From NCBI GenBank assembly GCA_918797485.1, contig CAKKNE010000003.1:4960001-5024000 (forward strand): a DNA stretch of 64,000 bases. The letters are read 5' to 3'. The notes below the pieces were generated by a model. That model was not told the origin of the DNA. It searched no databases and saw only the letters and a list, made by a program, of their open reading frames with translations. The DNA comes from Pelagomonas calceolata. Its lineage: Eukaryota > Sar > Pelagophyceae > Pelagomonadales > Pelagomonadaceae. The translations under genes and the position numbers were made by a program. The number at the start of each line of letters is the position of its first letter. Position 1 is the first letter of the stretch. Below are positions 1-11,112 of this stretch, piece by piece.

Positions 1-3000
1 GGCCTCTCGGCGTCGGCGGGCGACGTGGGCCTCGGCAGCGGCGAGTCGTCGACGGCGGACGCGGCGGCGGGCGCGGTGTCGAGCATGCTCGGGAGCGCGC
101 TCTTCGACACGCCCGAGGACGCGGCGTCGACGGGCAACGGCACGCGGCGGCGCCTCACCGCGGCGCGCTGGGCGCGGCGGCGGCGCCGCCTCGCCGGCAA
201 CCAGACGTCCTTGTACTCGTACTCGTACGACGACGACGCCGCGGCGGCGGCGGCGGAGGTAGATGCGGCATCGACCGTGCTCCTCGGCGTCGCGGACAAC
301 CTGGCCAAGGCCCAGCTGGACACGATCATCGCAAACGAGGCGGCGGTCGGCGTCTCGAGCGACGTGTACTCGAGCGCGAACCAGGTCGTCTCCATGTCTG
401 ACGGCTCGACGACGGCCGCGGAGCTCGGCCCGTCGCTCGGCCTAAACACGTCGGCGGCGCTCAACCTCTCGGCCGACGTCGACTTCACCACGGAACTGTC
501 GCAGTTCTCGGCCAACCCGCACGGCGGCGACAAAAACGGCTCCGCGGCGTCGTCGGACACGATACGCTTCGGCCTGGGCGACGCTGGCGCCGGCTCCGCG
601 GACGCGACGGCGCGCCGGCGCCTCAGCGCGGCGCGCCGGCGCCTCCAAGAGGTCACTCCGGCTCCAACGCTCGCGCCGACGACGGCCGCGCCGACGGTCT
701 CGCCGACGTTCTCGCCGCCGCCGAGCGCCGTGCCGACGCCCGCGCCGACGGTCGCGCCGACGGTCGCGCCGACGACGGCGCCGACGTCGGCGCCGTCGAT
801 CTCGGCGGCGCCGACGGCCACGTTCGCGCCGACGCCGGCGCCGCTCAAGACGCCCGTGGAGCTCGTCATCCCCGGGACGGCGGCCGCGAGCAACGCGACG
901 CCCGCCGTCCTCAACGTGACGTGCCTCTGCGACGTCGAGGAGAACAAGACGGTGACGTGTCCCGACAACTCGACGCAGCACTTCTGGTGCAACGGCATGC
1001 CCGGCGAGCACTCGCTGGTCTGCGGCTCGACGACGAGCGGCTGCGCGACGTGGGACACGACGCGCGGCAGGTACGTCATGCCCGACTACTGCGAAAAGGT
1101 CGCCGGCGACGACGGCGAGACGACGTGCCTCTGCGACCTCGAGCTCGGCGCGGCGGCCGACTTCAGCACGGCCGACGGCGCGACGGATGCGATGGCCGCG
1201 TTCAAGAGCATCATGGGCGCGCCCATCGACCTCTCGAAGGCGCTCATGATGATCATCATCCTCCTCAGCATCCTCGTCTTCCACACGGGGTGGAGCGTCG
1301 TCGGCGGCGCGCAGGACCGGTGCGACGAGAAGGCCGAGGCGGACGCGGCGCTCGTCGCGACGAGCGCGTTCGACGTCGACGCGGACCTGCCCGTCGGCCA
1401 GGGCGCCGCGGCGGCGCTCGCGCGGCGGACCGAGGCCATCTTCACGAAGCAGTCGTGGGGCCACTGGTGGGACGTCATGTGTGCCGAACACCCCATCCTG
1501 AACATCGTCTTCGTCCACGACGACACGCCGCGCTTCGTCCGGATCTGGGCGTTCGCGTTCGAAGTCCTCTGCGGCCTCTGGGGCATGGCGCTCGAGGTCA
1601 TGCTCAGCTACCCCGAGCCGGACCCGGAGTGCGCCTCGTATACGGCGCAGTGGGAGGCCTGCGACTACTGCCCCGAGGCCATCGTCGGCGGCGTCTGCTA
1701 CCCCGAGAAGATCGGCCAGCTCGGCACGGTCGTTCAAGACCAGGGCGACGGCACGTTCGCCGAGGTCGAGACGACGATCTGCCCCAAGGCCTGGAAGGCG
1801 GCGCGCACCGCGTGCGAGGACGACGGCATCAAGACCCGGACGATCGTCGGGAACAAGCTCTGCCTCTGGAATCGCTGCGCCGAGGAGTGCTGCGACTTCT
1901 ACGCTGGCGGCTGTCCCGACGACCCGCCCGACGACAGCGCGTCGCCCGAACACTACATGTGCCTCATCCTCGTCATGATCGTCTTCATCCCCATCGTCAT
2001 GATCTTCGAGTGGGCCATGGACGCGTATCTCACGCAGCCGCTGCCCGAGGCGCTCGAGCCCTACCTCGACGGCTTCTGCCGCGGCTGCGCGTGGATCTGC
2101 GGCCAGTCGGCCGCCGACGACGCCGCCGACGCCGACGGCGCGGGAGGCGCGGGCGACGCGTCGAACGCGGCCGTCCAGGAGCGGCTAGGGGCCTGGTCGC
2201 AGGGAGCGGGCGAGGGCGGCGCGCCGCCGGCGCCGGACGCGGCGGCCGGCGGCCGGCGCCGGCGCCGCCGCGCGTCGGACCTCGAGCTTGCGCGGCGCAG
2301 CTTCGCGGATCCCGGCGACGCCGTCGTCGGAGCACTCCCCGACGACTACGCCGCCGCCATCCGAATGCTCCGGGACTTGGACGAGGCCGCGGACGCCCGA
2401 GCCGAACCCTCGGGCGCGGCGCGCGGCGCGCGGCGGCCCGGCGCCGGTGTCGGCGCGCCCGCCGCGCCCGACGGCGGCGCGCCGCCGGCCGGCGACGACG
2501 ACGCGAATCGGCTCGCCAAGCTGGCGGCCGAGGACGCGGCGCGCGGCGACGACGCGGAGGCCGAGGAGGGCCCCGGCGGCGGCGAGGAGATCGACGGCCC
2601 CGACGACCACGCCGGAGAGGTCGCGGACTGGTCGTCGCTCGCGAGCGGACCGCTCCAGGAGGAGGCGCCGCGCGCCGACGCGTCGACGGCGGCCGTCAAC
2701 GAGCGCCTCCAGACGTGGCTCGGAGCGCAGACGACGCCAGAGCCGCGGCCGTCGCGGCCGGACGGCTGGTTCTCGGGCCTCCTCGGGACGGGCGGCGAGG
2801 AGCGGAGCGCCGCGGCCGCCGGCGGAGACGGCGCGCGCGTCGTCGAGGGCGGCCTCGACGTGAACGTCGCGGCCAAGATGATGGCCGAGGAGCCGCCGCC
2901 GCCGCCGGCCGAGGGCTGGGCGGCGCGCTCCGTGCGGCGCCTCGCGTCGTGGCGCGGCGGCGGCGGCGGCGACGACGACGACGGCGGCGACGACGACGTG

Positions 3001-4826
3001 GCCGTCGTCACCGGCGCCGAGGCCGGCGCGAGCGCGATCGCCAAGATCGCCGCGGAGCACGGCCTCGACGACGAGGGCGCCGCCGACGAGGAGCACGTAC
3101 CCTGGTCGCATATTGCCAAGGAAATGGCGCACGAGAACGTCGAGCTCCACGCGGCGCTCGACATCCTCTCCGACGAGCACTCGCGCGCTCTCGCGGAGAG
3201 CGGTGACCAGTACCGCGGCGAAGTCGCGTCGCCCGCGAGCGGCGAGCGGCCCAGGCGGCGCGACCTCGCGACGGCGACGACCAAGGCGCTCGCCGGCGCG
3301 CCCGTGAAGGAGGCGGACAACGTCGTGCAGCGCGCGCTGGTCGCGCAGCGCGCGACCGCCGCCAAAGTCGCCTACGCGGGCGTCACGGCGCGCGAGGCGG
3401 TCAAGCGCCGGGTGCACGCGGCCCGCGCGTACGTGTCCGAGGAGGGGCGCGAGGCGCATGCCGAACGGAAGGAGCGCCTCGTGGCGGTGAAGACCATGGC
3501 GCCCATCATCTGCGACGCCGTCCTCCTGCGCCGCGCGGAGCTGCTCGCGTTCCGGAAGCGCATCGCTCAGGGCCGAAGCCAACGGTCCCGGGGCCTTCGA
3601 TTTGTGGGGACCCCCGGCCCCCACCCCGCGCACACTCCCCGCCCTCCGTCCGAAACGTGGCCCCAACGACCGACCGAGCGGACCACGACGCAGGCATCGC
3701 GGACCGCAAGGACAGGAAGGCGCGGCGCGCGCGGCACCTCGTGCAGATGCTCGAGGTGCGGCTCCTCAGGGACTGGGGCTGGTCGCCGGACCACGTCGTC
3801 TTCCAGCGCAACGTCGAGAACATCACGCGAAGGCAGATCAAGAAGGCCGAGGAGTGGAGCGACGCCATCGACGCGATCACGGACGACGACGCGCGGACGG
3901 AGCTCGAGCGACGCGTCGCCAAGGCGACCGAATACGAGCGCCTCTCGCACATGGGCGAGCTGGAGCAGGTTCTCTACCACGTGTCCCTCGACGCCCACGG
4001 CGTCGCCGACGAGGAAGAAGAGGAGGAAGCAGCGGAGGAGGAGGTCTCCGTCGCGTGGTACCTCGTCGCGTGGTTCGCGCTCATCTCCGTCCTCGTCTTC
4101 TTCGTGTGCGTGCCGCCGCTGGGGCTCCTCTACGTGGCGACGGAAATGGGAAACGCGAAGACGCTGGTCTGGATCTACCAGTGCTTCGTCGGGATGATGC
4201 TCTTCTACTGGGTCGTCCTCCCGATCGAGATCGCCTTCTTCCTCCTCTTCATCCCCAAGCTCGTGCGGCACCACCTCACTCAGCACTCCAAGGACAAGTC
4301 GAGCTTCCCGTACCGGACGAAGCTGCCCACGACGCCGGTCTACTACCTCTGCCAGCGCCACCCAGAACTCACCGACACGCCCGTCGGCGCGACGGCGCTC
4401 GGCCAGACGGCGCTCGACGACGCGACCGACGACGAGATCGTGGATCAGATCGTCAGCGTGCACCGCGACACGACGTGGACGCCGCCGCTGCACATGTTTT
4501 TCCTCATGACGTTCATGGGCTTGTTCATGATGCTCCCGGGCGACTTCCAGGCGATGGCCTTCGAGGAGCTCTTCACGGTCGCGTCGATCGTCGTCCACTA
4601 CATCACCAACCACGTCCTCTTCGGCACGCTCGACCTCATGGGCACGGGCGTCGGGGAGGACGACGTCGACGGCGGCATGATGGAGTTCCTCGAACTCCTC
4701 TGCATCTGCGTGATCCTCGGCCTCGCGTACCTGGGCCTATCCTTGGCCGGGTGCTCTTGCAACGGCGTGCGCGCAGCGGTAGCGCGCTGCTGCAAGGGCT
4801 GCGAGAGGCTGTTCTTCGGCTACTAG
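1..4826 (+). CDS. Large multi-pass membrane protein, 5' end outside window
   Basis: The frame is open from base 1, so the N-terminus is missing. Proposed exons are 1-3559 and 3694-4826 (1,563 residues seen), with a phase 1 GC-AG intron that yields KRIADRK across the junction. The ectodomain holds Asn-glycosylation sites, a Pro/Thr linker (about 655-850, PTxAPT repeats) and a Cys-rich block with two CLCD motifs (910-1140) just before the first hydrophobic segment (1240-1290). More membrane segments lie near 1540-1605, 1957-2015, 4054-4150, 4170-4260, 4480-4560 and 4680-4750. The 2100-3200 stretch is hydrophilic, Ala/Asp/Gly-rich and probably disordered. The Cys block before the first membrane pass recalls polycystin/REJ-like or GPS-bearing proteins of stramenopiles, but I see no diagnostic motif, so function is unassigned. 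Confidence 0.75.
3568..3693 (+). mobile_element. Introner-type intron insert in the membrane-protein gene
   Basis: The 126-bp insert is bounded by GCATCGCT (3560-3567) and GCATCGCG (3694-3701), a 7/8 direct repeat. Donor GC at 3560 and acceptor AG at 3692-3693 remove insert plus one repeat copy and keep phase 1. A second in-frame GC donor lies 12 bases downstream at 3572. Its 5' end is diverged from the other inserts, suggesting an older copy. Confidence 0.65.
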
Positions 4827-5569
4827 CGTGCCCCCTTCCTCACCCCCGAGCGGTATGCGCGACGCCCCCCGGGGGGAGTAGGCCTAAGGGGCCAGGTGCC
4901 TCCAGGAAAGTCTCCAGGACCACTGGCAGCTGGTTTCAGTGGCCGGTTCTTTGGAACGCCGTCGAGTCTCGAGACCCGCCGCCGGCATTGGCCCGGTGCC
5001 CAAGGCTCCGAGTCTAGGTTGCAAATGACCCAGCGGCTGAATCACCCGGAAGTCTCCGGAGGCTAGGGTCGGTACTATACACGTGCACGCGCCTACGTCG
5101 CATACGCCGCCGCTTCAAGCATTCTTGGCCGATTTCTCTCAGCAGCCCGCGGAGGAATAGCAACTGTTTGGCCTATTTTGCTTCCAGGGCTCTCGGAGAG
5201 CACTAGGCTGCTGCATCGATGGCGTGTGCGGTGCGTCATGCCTCGGTACTTGCCTCGGCGGGCTACGTGCGCCCATCCGCTCGACTGGTGGGCTTACCAG
5301 AGTAGATTCCCAGAGGTAACACTGGCTAGACTCGGCCCGGGATACTATTTAATTGCTCTGCTTAGAGCTAGGCCGCCTAGAGCCGACGCGGGGTCTGCCT
5401 GTTAATTAAGGTAGGATATCTTAGACTCGCGGGACAGAAATAATTCGTTGCGGTGGATGTTTTAATTCAAGTTATTTTACTTCGAGCGGGCCGGGCGTGA
5501 GAGCTCGATTTTGAAAGTTGCGGCCGGCGGCGTCCCTGATATGGCGCGCGCCAGAAAAGAAAATAGACG
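4827..5569. other. Spacer, no gene seen
   Basis: This is the convergent 3' region between the membrane-protein gene and the SulP gene. It contains short GC palindromes (for example around 4866-4876) and no frame with family resemblance. Base composition drops toward AT near 5400-5480. Confidence 0.5.
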
Positions 5570-7188
5570 TCACGAGGCCTTCTTCGAGTTCTTTCCCCCG
5601 AGCGCGGCGACAGCGGCGGCGGCGGCGAGGCCGGCGAGGAATCCGGTCGTCGGGTCGGCGACGACGGACGCGAGCGCCGTGAGCCAGGCGACCTGCGTTC
5701 GAGGGCCGTCGGCGGCTTTCCCCCCCTTGCGCTGTCTACGCCGTGTCGCGCCCCAGCTTCAGATCCGCGGAGCGCCAGGACGCCCTTGGGTCGCGCGACG
5801 CCAGGCCCGACGGCGGCAAGGACCACGGCGGCGAGCGCCGCCTTGGGCGTGGCGGCGAGCGCGCCGGCGTACGGCAGCAACGAAATCGCCGCGACGCCGT
5901 GTACGAACCCCGCCGCGCGCGACGTTGCGCCCGTCAGGCGCGCGAGCATCGATCGGCTCAACGACGCGCCGCAGGGCCCGCCCCGGAACGCGCCGGACGC
6001 GACCGACGCGACGCCCTGCGCCGCGAGCTCGCGGTCAGGCGACCACGCCTGCGTGGGATTGATTCGATCAGTGTGCCGGGTGTGCGGCGACGACGTGGCT
6101 GTGCTGGACCACGCGTGACCGATTTCCGCACAGGACCACGCGTGGCCGTTTTCCGCCTCGAACGCACTGCACACCGACACGCTCTGGAGGAAGTCGACGG
6201 CGGCGAAGACGACCGACGACTTGGCGAGCGCGGCCCACGACCTGCGCGGTCGCCCTCCCTTGGTCGCGATCGCGCGATCGCGCGGCGCGGCGACGGACCC
6301 GCCGTAGCAGAGGTCGACGAGCCGGCGGAACGGAAGGTCCCAGGGCGCGACGGCCAGGGACCGGGCGCCGCCCGCGCCCGCCGGCGGCGCGCCGACGACG
6401 CCGCCCGCGTATAATCCGGCCGCGCTCAGTCCCGTCGCGAGGCCCACGAGGACGAGGACTTCGAGGCCCGGCGGCGCGCGCCGCGGAAGCAGCGCCTTGC
6501 CACGGAGCGTGCCCACGACGACGACCGCCGAGAGCGCGGCGACGTCCCAGTCCCAGGCGCCCGGGTGCCCCGCCGCCCACGCGAGACGGACGACCTGCGG
6601 GGCGCCGCCGAGGCCCGCCGCCGCCGCCGCCGCCGCCGCGCGGGACGGCCCGGCCCACGCGGCGTCGTCGCCCGCCGCCTCGCGCAGGCGCGCCTTGCCG
6701 CCCCGGAAGAGCGCCGTCGCGCACTGCGACGAGACGACGGCGCAGCCGAAGCCCAGCTTAAAGCCGGCCTTGACCGGCCCCGGTATCCGGCGGACCGCGA
6801 CGCCGCCCGCCCCGCAGAGCGCGAGCGCCGTCGACGCGAGGCCGACGATCGTGGCGAACGCCGCCATCACGAGCACGTAGTCGTCCTCCGGGAGCGCCGC
6901 GTGCGCCGCCGCGAGCGCGTCGCGCGCGAGCATCGCCGTGATGGACCTGCGCCGGCCTGGTGGCGAAACGCGGCGACGCGGGGGAGGCGGCCCAGACGCC
7001 GGCTGTCGAGACGTCACGCCGATCGACGCCCAGGGCGACCCCGTCGCGGCGGCGAACGCCACGCATGGAAAGCCCATCGTCGCCAGGCCGCGCCAGCCGG
7101 CGACGCCGCTGACCTCGGCGTAGGCCACCGCCTGCGGGATCGACGTCAGCGCCAGCGTCACGCCGGCGATCACGTCGTTCAACATCAA
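5570..7188 (-). CDS. SulP/SLC26-type anion transporter without STAS domain
   Basis: Predicted membrane anion (sulfate-type) transporter. Four exons fit: 7188-7013, 6946-6142, 6048-5740 and 5692-5570 (470 residues). The start at 7188 opens MMLNDVIAGVTLAL..IPQAVAYAEVSG, the classic SulP first-helix signature. Intron 1 (66 bp, GT donor) joins ASIGVT to SITAML, matching the conserved second-helix motif. Intron 2 (93 bp) gives ENGHAWSPDRELAAQG, the region before the GS-rich loop. Intron 3 (47 bp, GT donor) leads to a last exon beginning VAWLTALASVVADPTTGFLAG. It ends about 18 residues after the last membrane stretch, so the cytoplasmic STAS domain typical of the family is absent. The family call is firm; substrate and membrane location are not visible. 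Confidence 0.8.
6049..6133 (-). mobile_element. Introner-type insert in SulP gene, perfect 8-bp repeat
   Basis: The 85-bp insert lies between two exact copies of GCGTGGTC (read on the minus strand; 6141-6134 and 6048-6041). It begins CTGTGCGGAAATCGG and ends CCCACGCAG. The GC that opens the left copy serves as donor and the AG closing the insert as acceptor. Because the intron is 93 bp and stop-free, an unspliced reading looks like one open frame carrying a false AWS repeat. Confidence 0.85.
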
Positions 7189-7865
7189 TAATTATTCGTG
7201 CTTGGCGTGCTGTAACTGATCCAACTGCGGAGAAAGGGCTGTGAAGCGATAGCGTGTGTTGTCTGCTGCGTTAGCTAGTAACTTAGCTCCCATAGGGCTA
7301 GCTATAGTCAATTCGGGTTGCGGGGGCGCGCGCCTAGAGGGGTGACGGGGGAGCTATCCCCCGCCAGCGTGTACGCAAGCTTGCTGCCGGTCGTGGAAGC
7401 GTGCGTCGTCGTCGGCGTGCGCGGGTGCGTTGGTGAAGTCCGGGTTGCCGCCGACGAGGCCGTCGATCTTGATCCGGGCGTACTCGTGCTCCCATGGGAG
7501 TATAGCAGCGCGACGACGGGTTTTTAGCCCCCACCCCTGCACGAAACGCCGGCTAAGAGTATTGCGGCCTTGTCCGCCCCCAGGGAAGCGTCAGCGGAGG
7601 TTTAACGCGCCGTATGCAGGGAGCCATTATGGACTCGGACGGGTTTCATCAGGCTTTTCTCTTCTTCGGGCCACCTTGTCCTGCGGCGCTTCCCTTCCTT
7701 TTTTCAATTTTTGCCTCAAGTCATTTCGTTGGTCGCGTGCTCTAGCGGGAGGCGAAATACGTGAAGGGACACCGCGATTTGGCGGCTATCTGATATGCCA
7801 GTGGAGGGGCATGCATCCAGGAGCAGAAACATTATAAAAAGGACGGCAGACAGATAGAAGCGGCG
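7189..7865. other. Spacer between SulP promoter side and RCC1 3' end
   Basis: AT-richer than the flanking genes. A minus-strand open stretch at 7354-7542 has protein-like composition but no recognisable family and no neighbouring exon, so it is not called. No RNA gene or repeat seen. Confidence 0.45.
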
Positions 7866-9943
7866 TCAGGGCTGGGCGGACGGGCCTTCCGGCGATTCCG
7901 GCCGGGACGCGGTCCGCGCGGCGCGCACGCGCGCGGCGATCGACGGCGGGAGCGCGGCGTCGAGCGCGTCGGCGTCGCCGGCGGCGACGAGGACCTCGGC
8001 GCAGCGATCGAAGAGCGTCGGCGGTTCGAAGTACCCGCAGAGGACCAGCGTGCCGTTGTTGCCGCACGCGACCTCGAGCACGTCGCGGCGCGTCGCCTTG
8101 AGGCGCGCGACGAGGCGCGGGAACTGCTCGTTCTCGCCCGAGCCGTGGCCGAGCTGGCCCTTGTTGCCGGCGCCGCACGAGTAGACCTCGCCGTCCGCCG
8201 TCAGCGCCACGCTGTGCTCGCCGCCGCACGCGACCTGGGCCACGCGCTTCCGCGCGAGCGTCTCGACGAGCCGGAAGTCGGGCTGGTACGGGTGGCCGCG
8301 CTCGTTGTGCGGAAACGCCTCGGGGTCGCCGAGGCCGAGCTGGCCCTGGAAGTTCCGGCCGCAGACGTAGCAGGCGCCGTCGGCCGTCAGCAGTGCCGTG
8401 TGGCCCCAGCCGGCGACGACGCGCCGGACGCGGAGCCCCGCGACCGACTCGACGCGCCGCGGCCGCGGCACGAAGTGCGCGCCCTCGCCGTTCCGCGGGA
8501 CGACGTCCTCGTTCGCGTAGCCGAGCTGGCCGACGCGGTTGTGGCCCCACGTGTACACGTCGGACCTGGGTAGAAACCAAGGTCGTGGGCATCTCGCAAA
8601 AAAGTCCCAGGCGAATCGGACGCGCTGGTTGATTGCCACACAGCCGCGGACGGCGAGACGAGCGCGACGGTGTGGTAGCCGCCGGGCCCGACCGAGATCT
8701 CCCGGACCGCGCGCCCGCCGAACGCGCCCGCGAGCGGCCGCGGCGCGAGCACGTCCGCGGCCGCGCCGTGGCCCGTGTACTCGTGCTTGCCGAAGCTGTA
8801 CGCCACGCCGTCGACGCCCAGCGCGCAGGTGTGGACGGAGCCCGCGTTCACGCGCCTGAGCGGGCGCCGCGGCCAGAGCGCCTCGACCAGGGACGGCTCG
8901 TGGCGGTCGTCGACGTCGCCCAGGCCCAGGCGCCCGTTCTCCCCCGCCCCCCACGTGTAGAGCGCGCCGTCGCGCGAGACGGCGGCCGTGTACGCAAAGC
9001 CGCACGCGACCTGCGCGCAGACGACGCCGGCGAGGCCGCCCCGGACGAGCCGCGGCGCCTTGAGCGACCGCACGTCCCCGTGGCCCAGCCGCCCAAAGCC
9101 GCCGCGGCCCCACGTGTAGACGTCGCCGTCGCGCGTGAGGACCGCCGCGTGCTGGCCGCCGCAGCAGACGCTCGCCACGGGGAGGCCCAGCAGGCCCTCG
9201 ACGAGCTGCGGCGACGCGTCGCCGCCGTTCGCGTCGTCGTCGACCGTGCCCATGGCGTAGACGACGCGCGCCGGGTCCGAGAGCGCGACGAACGCGGCGT
9301 AGAACCCGCCGCGCGACGCGAAGCGCCCGAGGCGCGCCATCGACACGAACTCGTTGCGCGCGGTCACGCCGAGCGCGGGCCGCAGCGCGTCGACGGTGCC
9401 GCGCGGTTGCTCGCCGAACTCGTCGACGACGGCGCGCGCGAACTGGCGCCAGGGCACCTCCGTCGAGTACCGGCCGAAGCGCTCGATCCAGAGCAGCCTC
9501 GTCGGCACGTCGGCGATGGTCGCCTCCGCGTCGTCGTCGCCGAGCGCGCCGCCGGCGTAGCTCGCCGCCGCGCGCGCGTCGGCCGACGACGCCTCGGACG
9601 ACGACGCGGTGAGCTGGCGGACCTTGCGCTCGACGTTCTTCAGGGTCGACAGCGGCGAGCGATCCCGGAACTCGGCGCCGAAAAAATTGCTCCGCTTCTC
9701 GCGCAGGTCCTCGAGCGCGCGCCGCGCCGCCTCGGCGCACGCGAGGAGGTACGCCAGCCGCGGCCGGCCCGCGCGCGGGCCGTGGACGGCGCGCAGGGCC
9801 CCGTAGAACGCCGCCGCGAGGCCGCCCGTCGCCGGGTACTTCTCCCGCAGCGGCTCGCCGCCCGCTTCGAGAAGGTCGAGCGCCGCGAGGCAGGCGTAGA
9901 CGACCCGCTTCGCCTCGTCGCTCGCGCCTGGTGAGCCCGACAT
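7866..9943 (-). CDS. RCC1-repeat (beta-propeller) protein
   Basis: Two exons, 9943-8652 and 8565-7866, give 663 residues starting MSGSPGASDEAKRVV. The N-terminal ~210 residues are helical and of unknown type. The rest carries RCC1 repeats: repeated DGDVYTWGRGGFGRLGHG, YTWGAGENGRLGLG, YTWGHNRVGQLG, CGRNFQGQLGLG and SCGAGNKGQLGHG blocks separated by V.CG..H..AL motifs. RCC1 repeats form a propeller used in guanine-exchange, chromatin or ubiquitin-ligase adaptors; nothing here picks one role. The junction VALVSP-SDVYTWG restores repeat spacing exactly. An alternative donor 12 bases later would add four residues (SAAV). Confidence 0.82.
8566..8643 (-). mobile_element. Introner-type insert in RCC1 gene
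   Basis: The insert begins CTGTGTGGCAATCAACCAG on the minus strand, closely matching the ends of the inserts in the glycosyltransferase and NSF-like genes. It is bounded by GTCCGCGG (8651-8644) and GTCCGACG (8565-8558), a 6/8 repeat. The donor GT is the start of the left copy; the acceptor is CCCAG. Confidence 0.75.
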
Positions 9944-10134
9944 TTGCGGGCCAGGGCAGCTGAGCCAAAGCAAATCGCCCGCAGCCGCAGTCGGGGGCTC
10001 GCTTCCAGAGGTCGCGCGCGCCGCGAGGCCTACTGCGGCAGATTCTCGCGGTCGCGGGACTGCGGATGCAAAGGCCTATAGCTTGTACTGTGGTACCTAC
10101 GGTAAGGCGTAGGGCGTACCGTAGGTACTTGTAC

Positions 10135-10217
10135 TAGAGAGAGAAACCTACTAGCCCTTCCTACCCTAGATATGTATCTCCCACTCTCTAATATTTGAGT
10201 CTATACATCGAGTGTCA
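10135..10217 (+). repeat. Left outer direct repeat of the 10-11 kb element
   Basis: An ~83-bp AT-rich block beginning GAGAGAGAAACC and containing CTACCCTAGATATGTATCTC recurs in the same orientation at 10961-11042 with few differences. The two copies flank the inverted-repeat element, as nested insertion or duplication would produce. Confidence 0.8.
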
Positions 10218-10221
10218 AAAG

Positions 10222-10908
10222 CACTACGGTGTAACAACAGTTCACTATAAAACACTCTCGCAGTCAGGCCTATCAGCCCTAGGCTGGTTAGCTAAGACCC
10301 TGCTACTTACATAACTTGAACGCTGCGACATACTACTCTTGCTAGGTTATGGGCCCACAGGGTTCTGCCTATTGACGTAGAGTGTTTTACAGTGAATGCC
10401 TAAACAAGGAAAAACACCCAAAAAGAAATCTAAAGAGAAAACACCCCAAAAGAGCGGAGAAAGTGAATATCCAGCGATGGCCGGGATCAAGAAGAATTTA
10501 ACCGGCTCGTTCAAAACGCGATCGAACAATCACAAGCTCAGCTCCAACAGAAACACGAAGAACAAATCAAACGGCTGGAAGCTGACCGTGAAGCGTTGGA
10601 GGAAAGGCTCACCAGAAAATTTGGTGATGAAGTGCGTGAATTAAATCGAGCATTTGAAGAATCAAGAGGTGCAAACCCAACAACTAAAGATACAACGTGG
10701 ATGCGGAAAATAATGGAAGAAGCCGTCGTGGCTGCCAATAATGCAAGCCTACATACCCAAAAACCCTACATTAGAGTAGGCCTAGTGAATGGTATGTCGC
10801 AGCGTTATGTAAAGTAGCAGGGTCCTAGCTCACCAGCCAAAGGCTGGGCCAACCTAACTACGAGAGTGTTTTATAGCAAATTGTTGTTACACCGTAGTGA
10901 TTGTACAC
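10222..10908. mobile_element. Element with ~110-bp terminal inverted repeats
   Basis: The left end (10222-10332, starting CACTACGGTGTAACAAC) and right end (10802-10908, ending GTTGTTACACCGTAGTG) are inverted copies with small indels, about 690 bp end to end. The interior is AT-rich, unlike host genes, and holds a Lys-rich and coiled-coil-like open stretch. Motif GTGTTTT followed by GTGAATGCCTAAA occurs inside (about 10382) and again outside (about 10915), indicating repeated nested events. No transposase motif is visible, so it is probably a non-autonomous DNA element; class unknown. Confidence 0.75.
10396..10817 (+). other. Open stretches inside the inverted-repeat element
   Basis: From the ATG at 10396 an 82-residue frame starts MPKQGKTPKKKSKEKTPQK. 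A second frame, with no ATG of its own near its 5' end, runs to 10817 and reads as a charged heptad-like segment (EEQIKRLEADREALEERL and onward) ending MSQRYVK. Codon choice is AT-rich and unlike neighbours. This may be an element-encoded DNA-binding or accessory protein, or decayed sequence; I recognise no family. Confidence 0.4.
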
Positions 10909-10960
10909 TCCGACGGTGTTTTGAAGTCACGGTGAATGCCTAAAAGCGGCAAGAGCGCCC

Positions 10961-11042
10961 TAGGAGAGAGAAACCCTCTAGCCCATCCTACCCTAGATAT
11001 GTATCTCCCACTCTCCAAATTTGAGTCTATACATAGAGTGTC
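10961..11042 (+). repeat. Right outer direct repeat of the 10-11 kb element
   Basis: This is the partner of the block at 10135-10217, in the same orientation, lying just upstream of the CYP51 start. It is followed by AAAACACTCTACG, a motif that also recurs in the inverted repeats. Confidence 0.8.
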
Positions 11043-11112
11043 TATCAAAACACTCTACGAGGCTGCACATACCTACGGTACGGTACTCTAACTAGCCTCC
11101 CGGCTCCACGTA

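Noticed and set aside
442-3666. Long minus-strand open frames opposite the membrane-protein gene
   Set aside because: GC-rich exons produce long stop-free antisense frames; these are Arg/Ala/Asp-rich without any family motif.
7354-7542. 62-residue minus-strand frame in the SulP-RCC1 spacer
   Set aside because: Too short, isolated, no motif.
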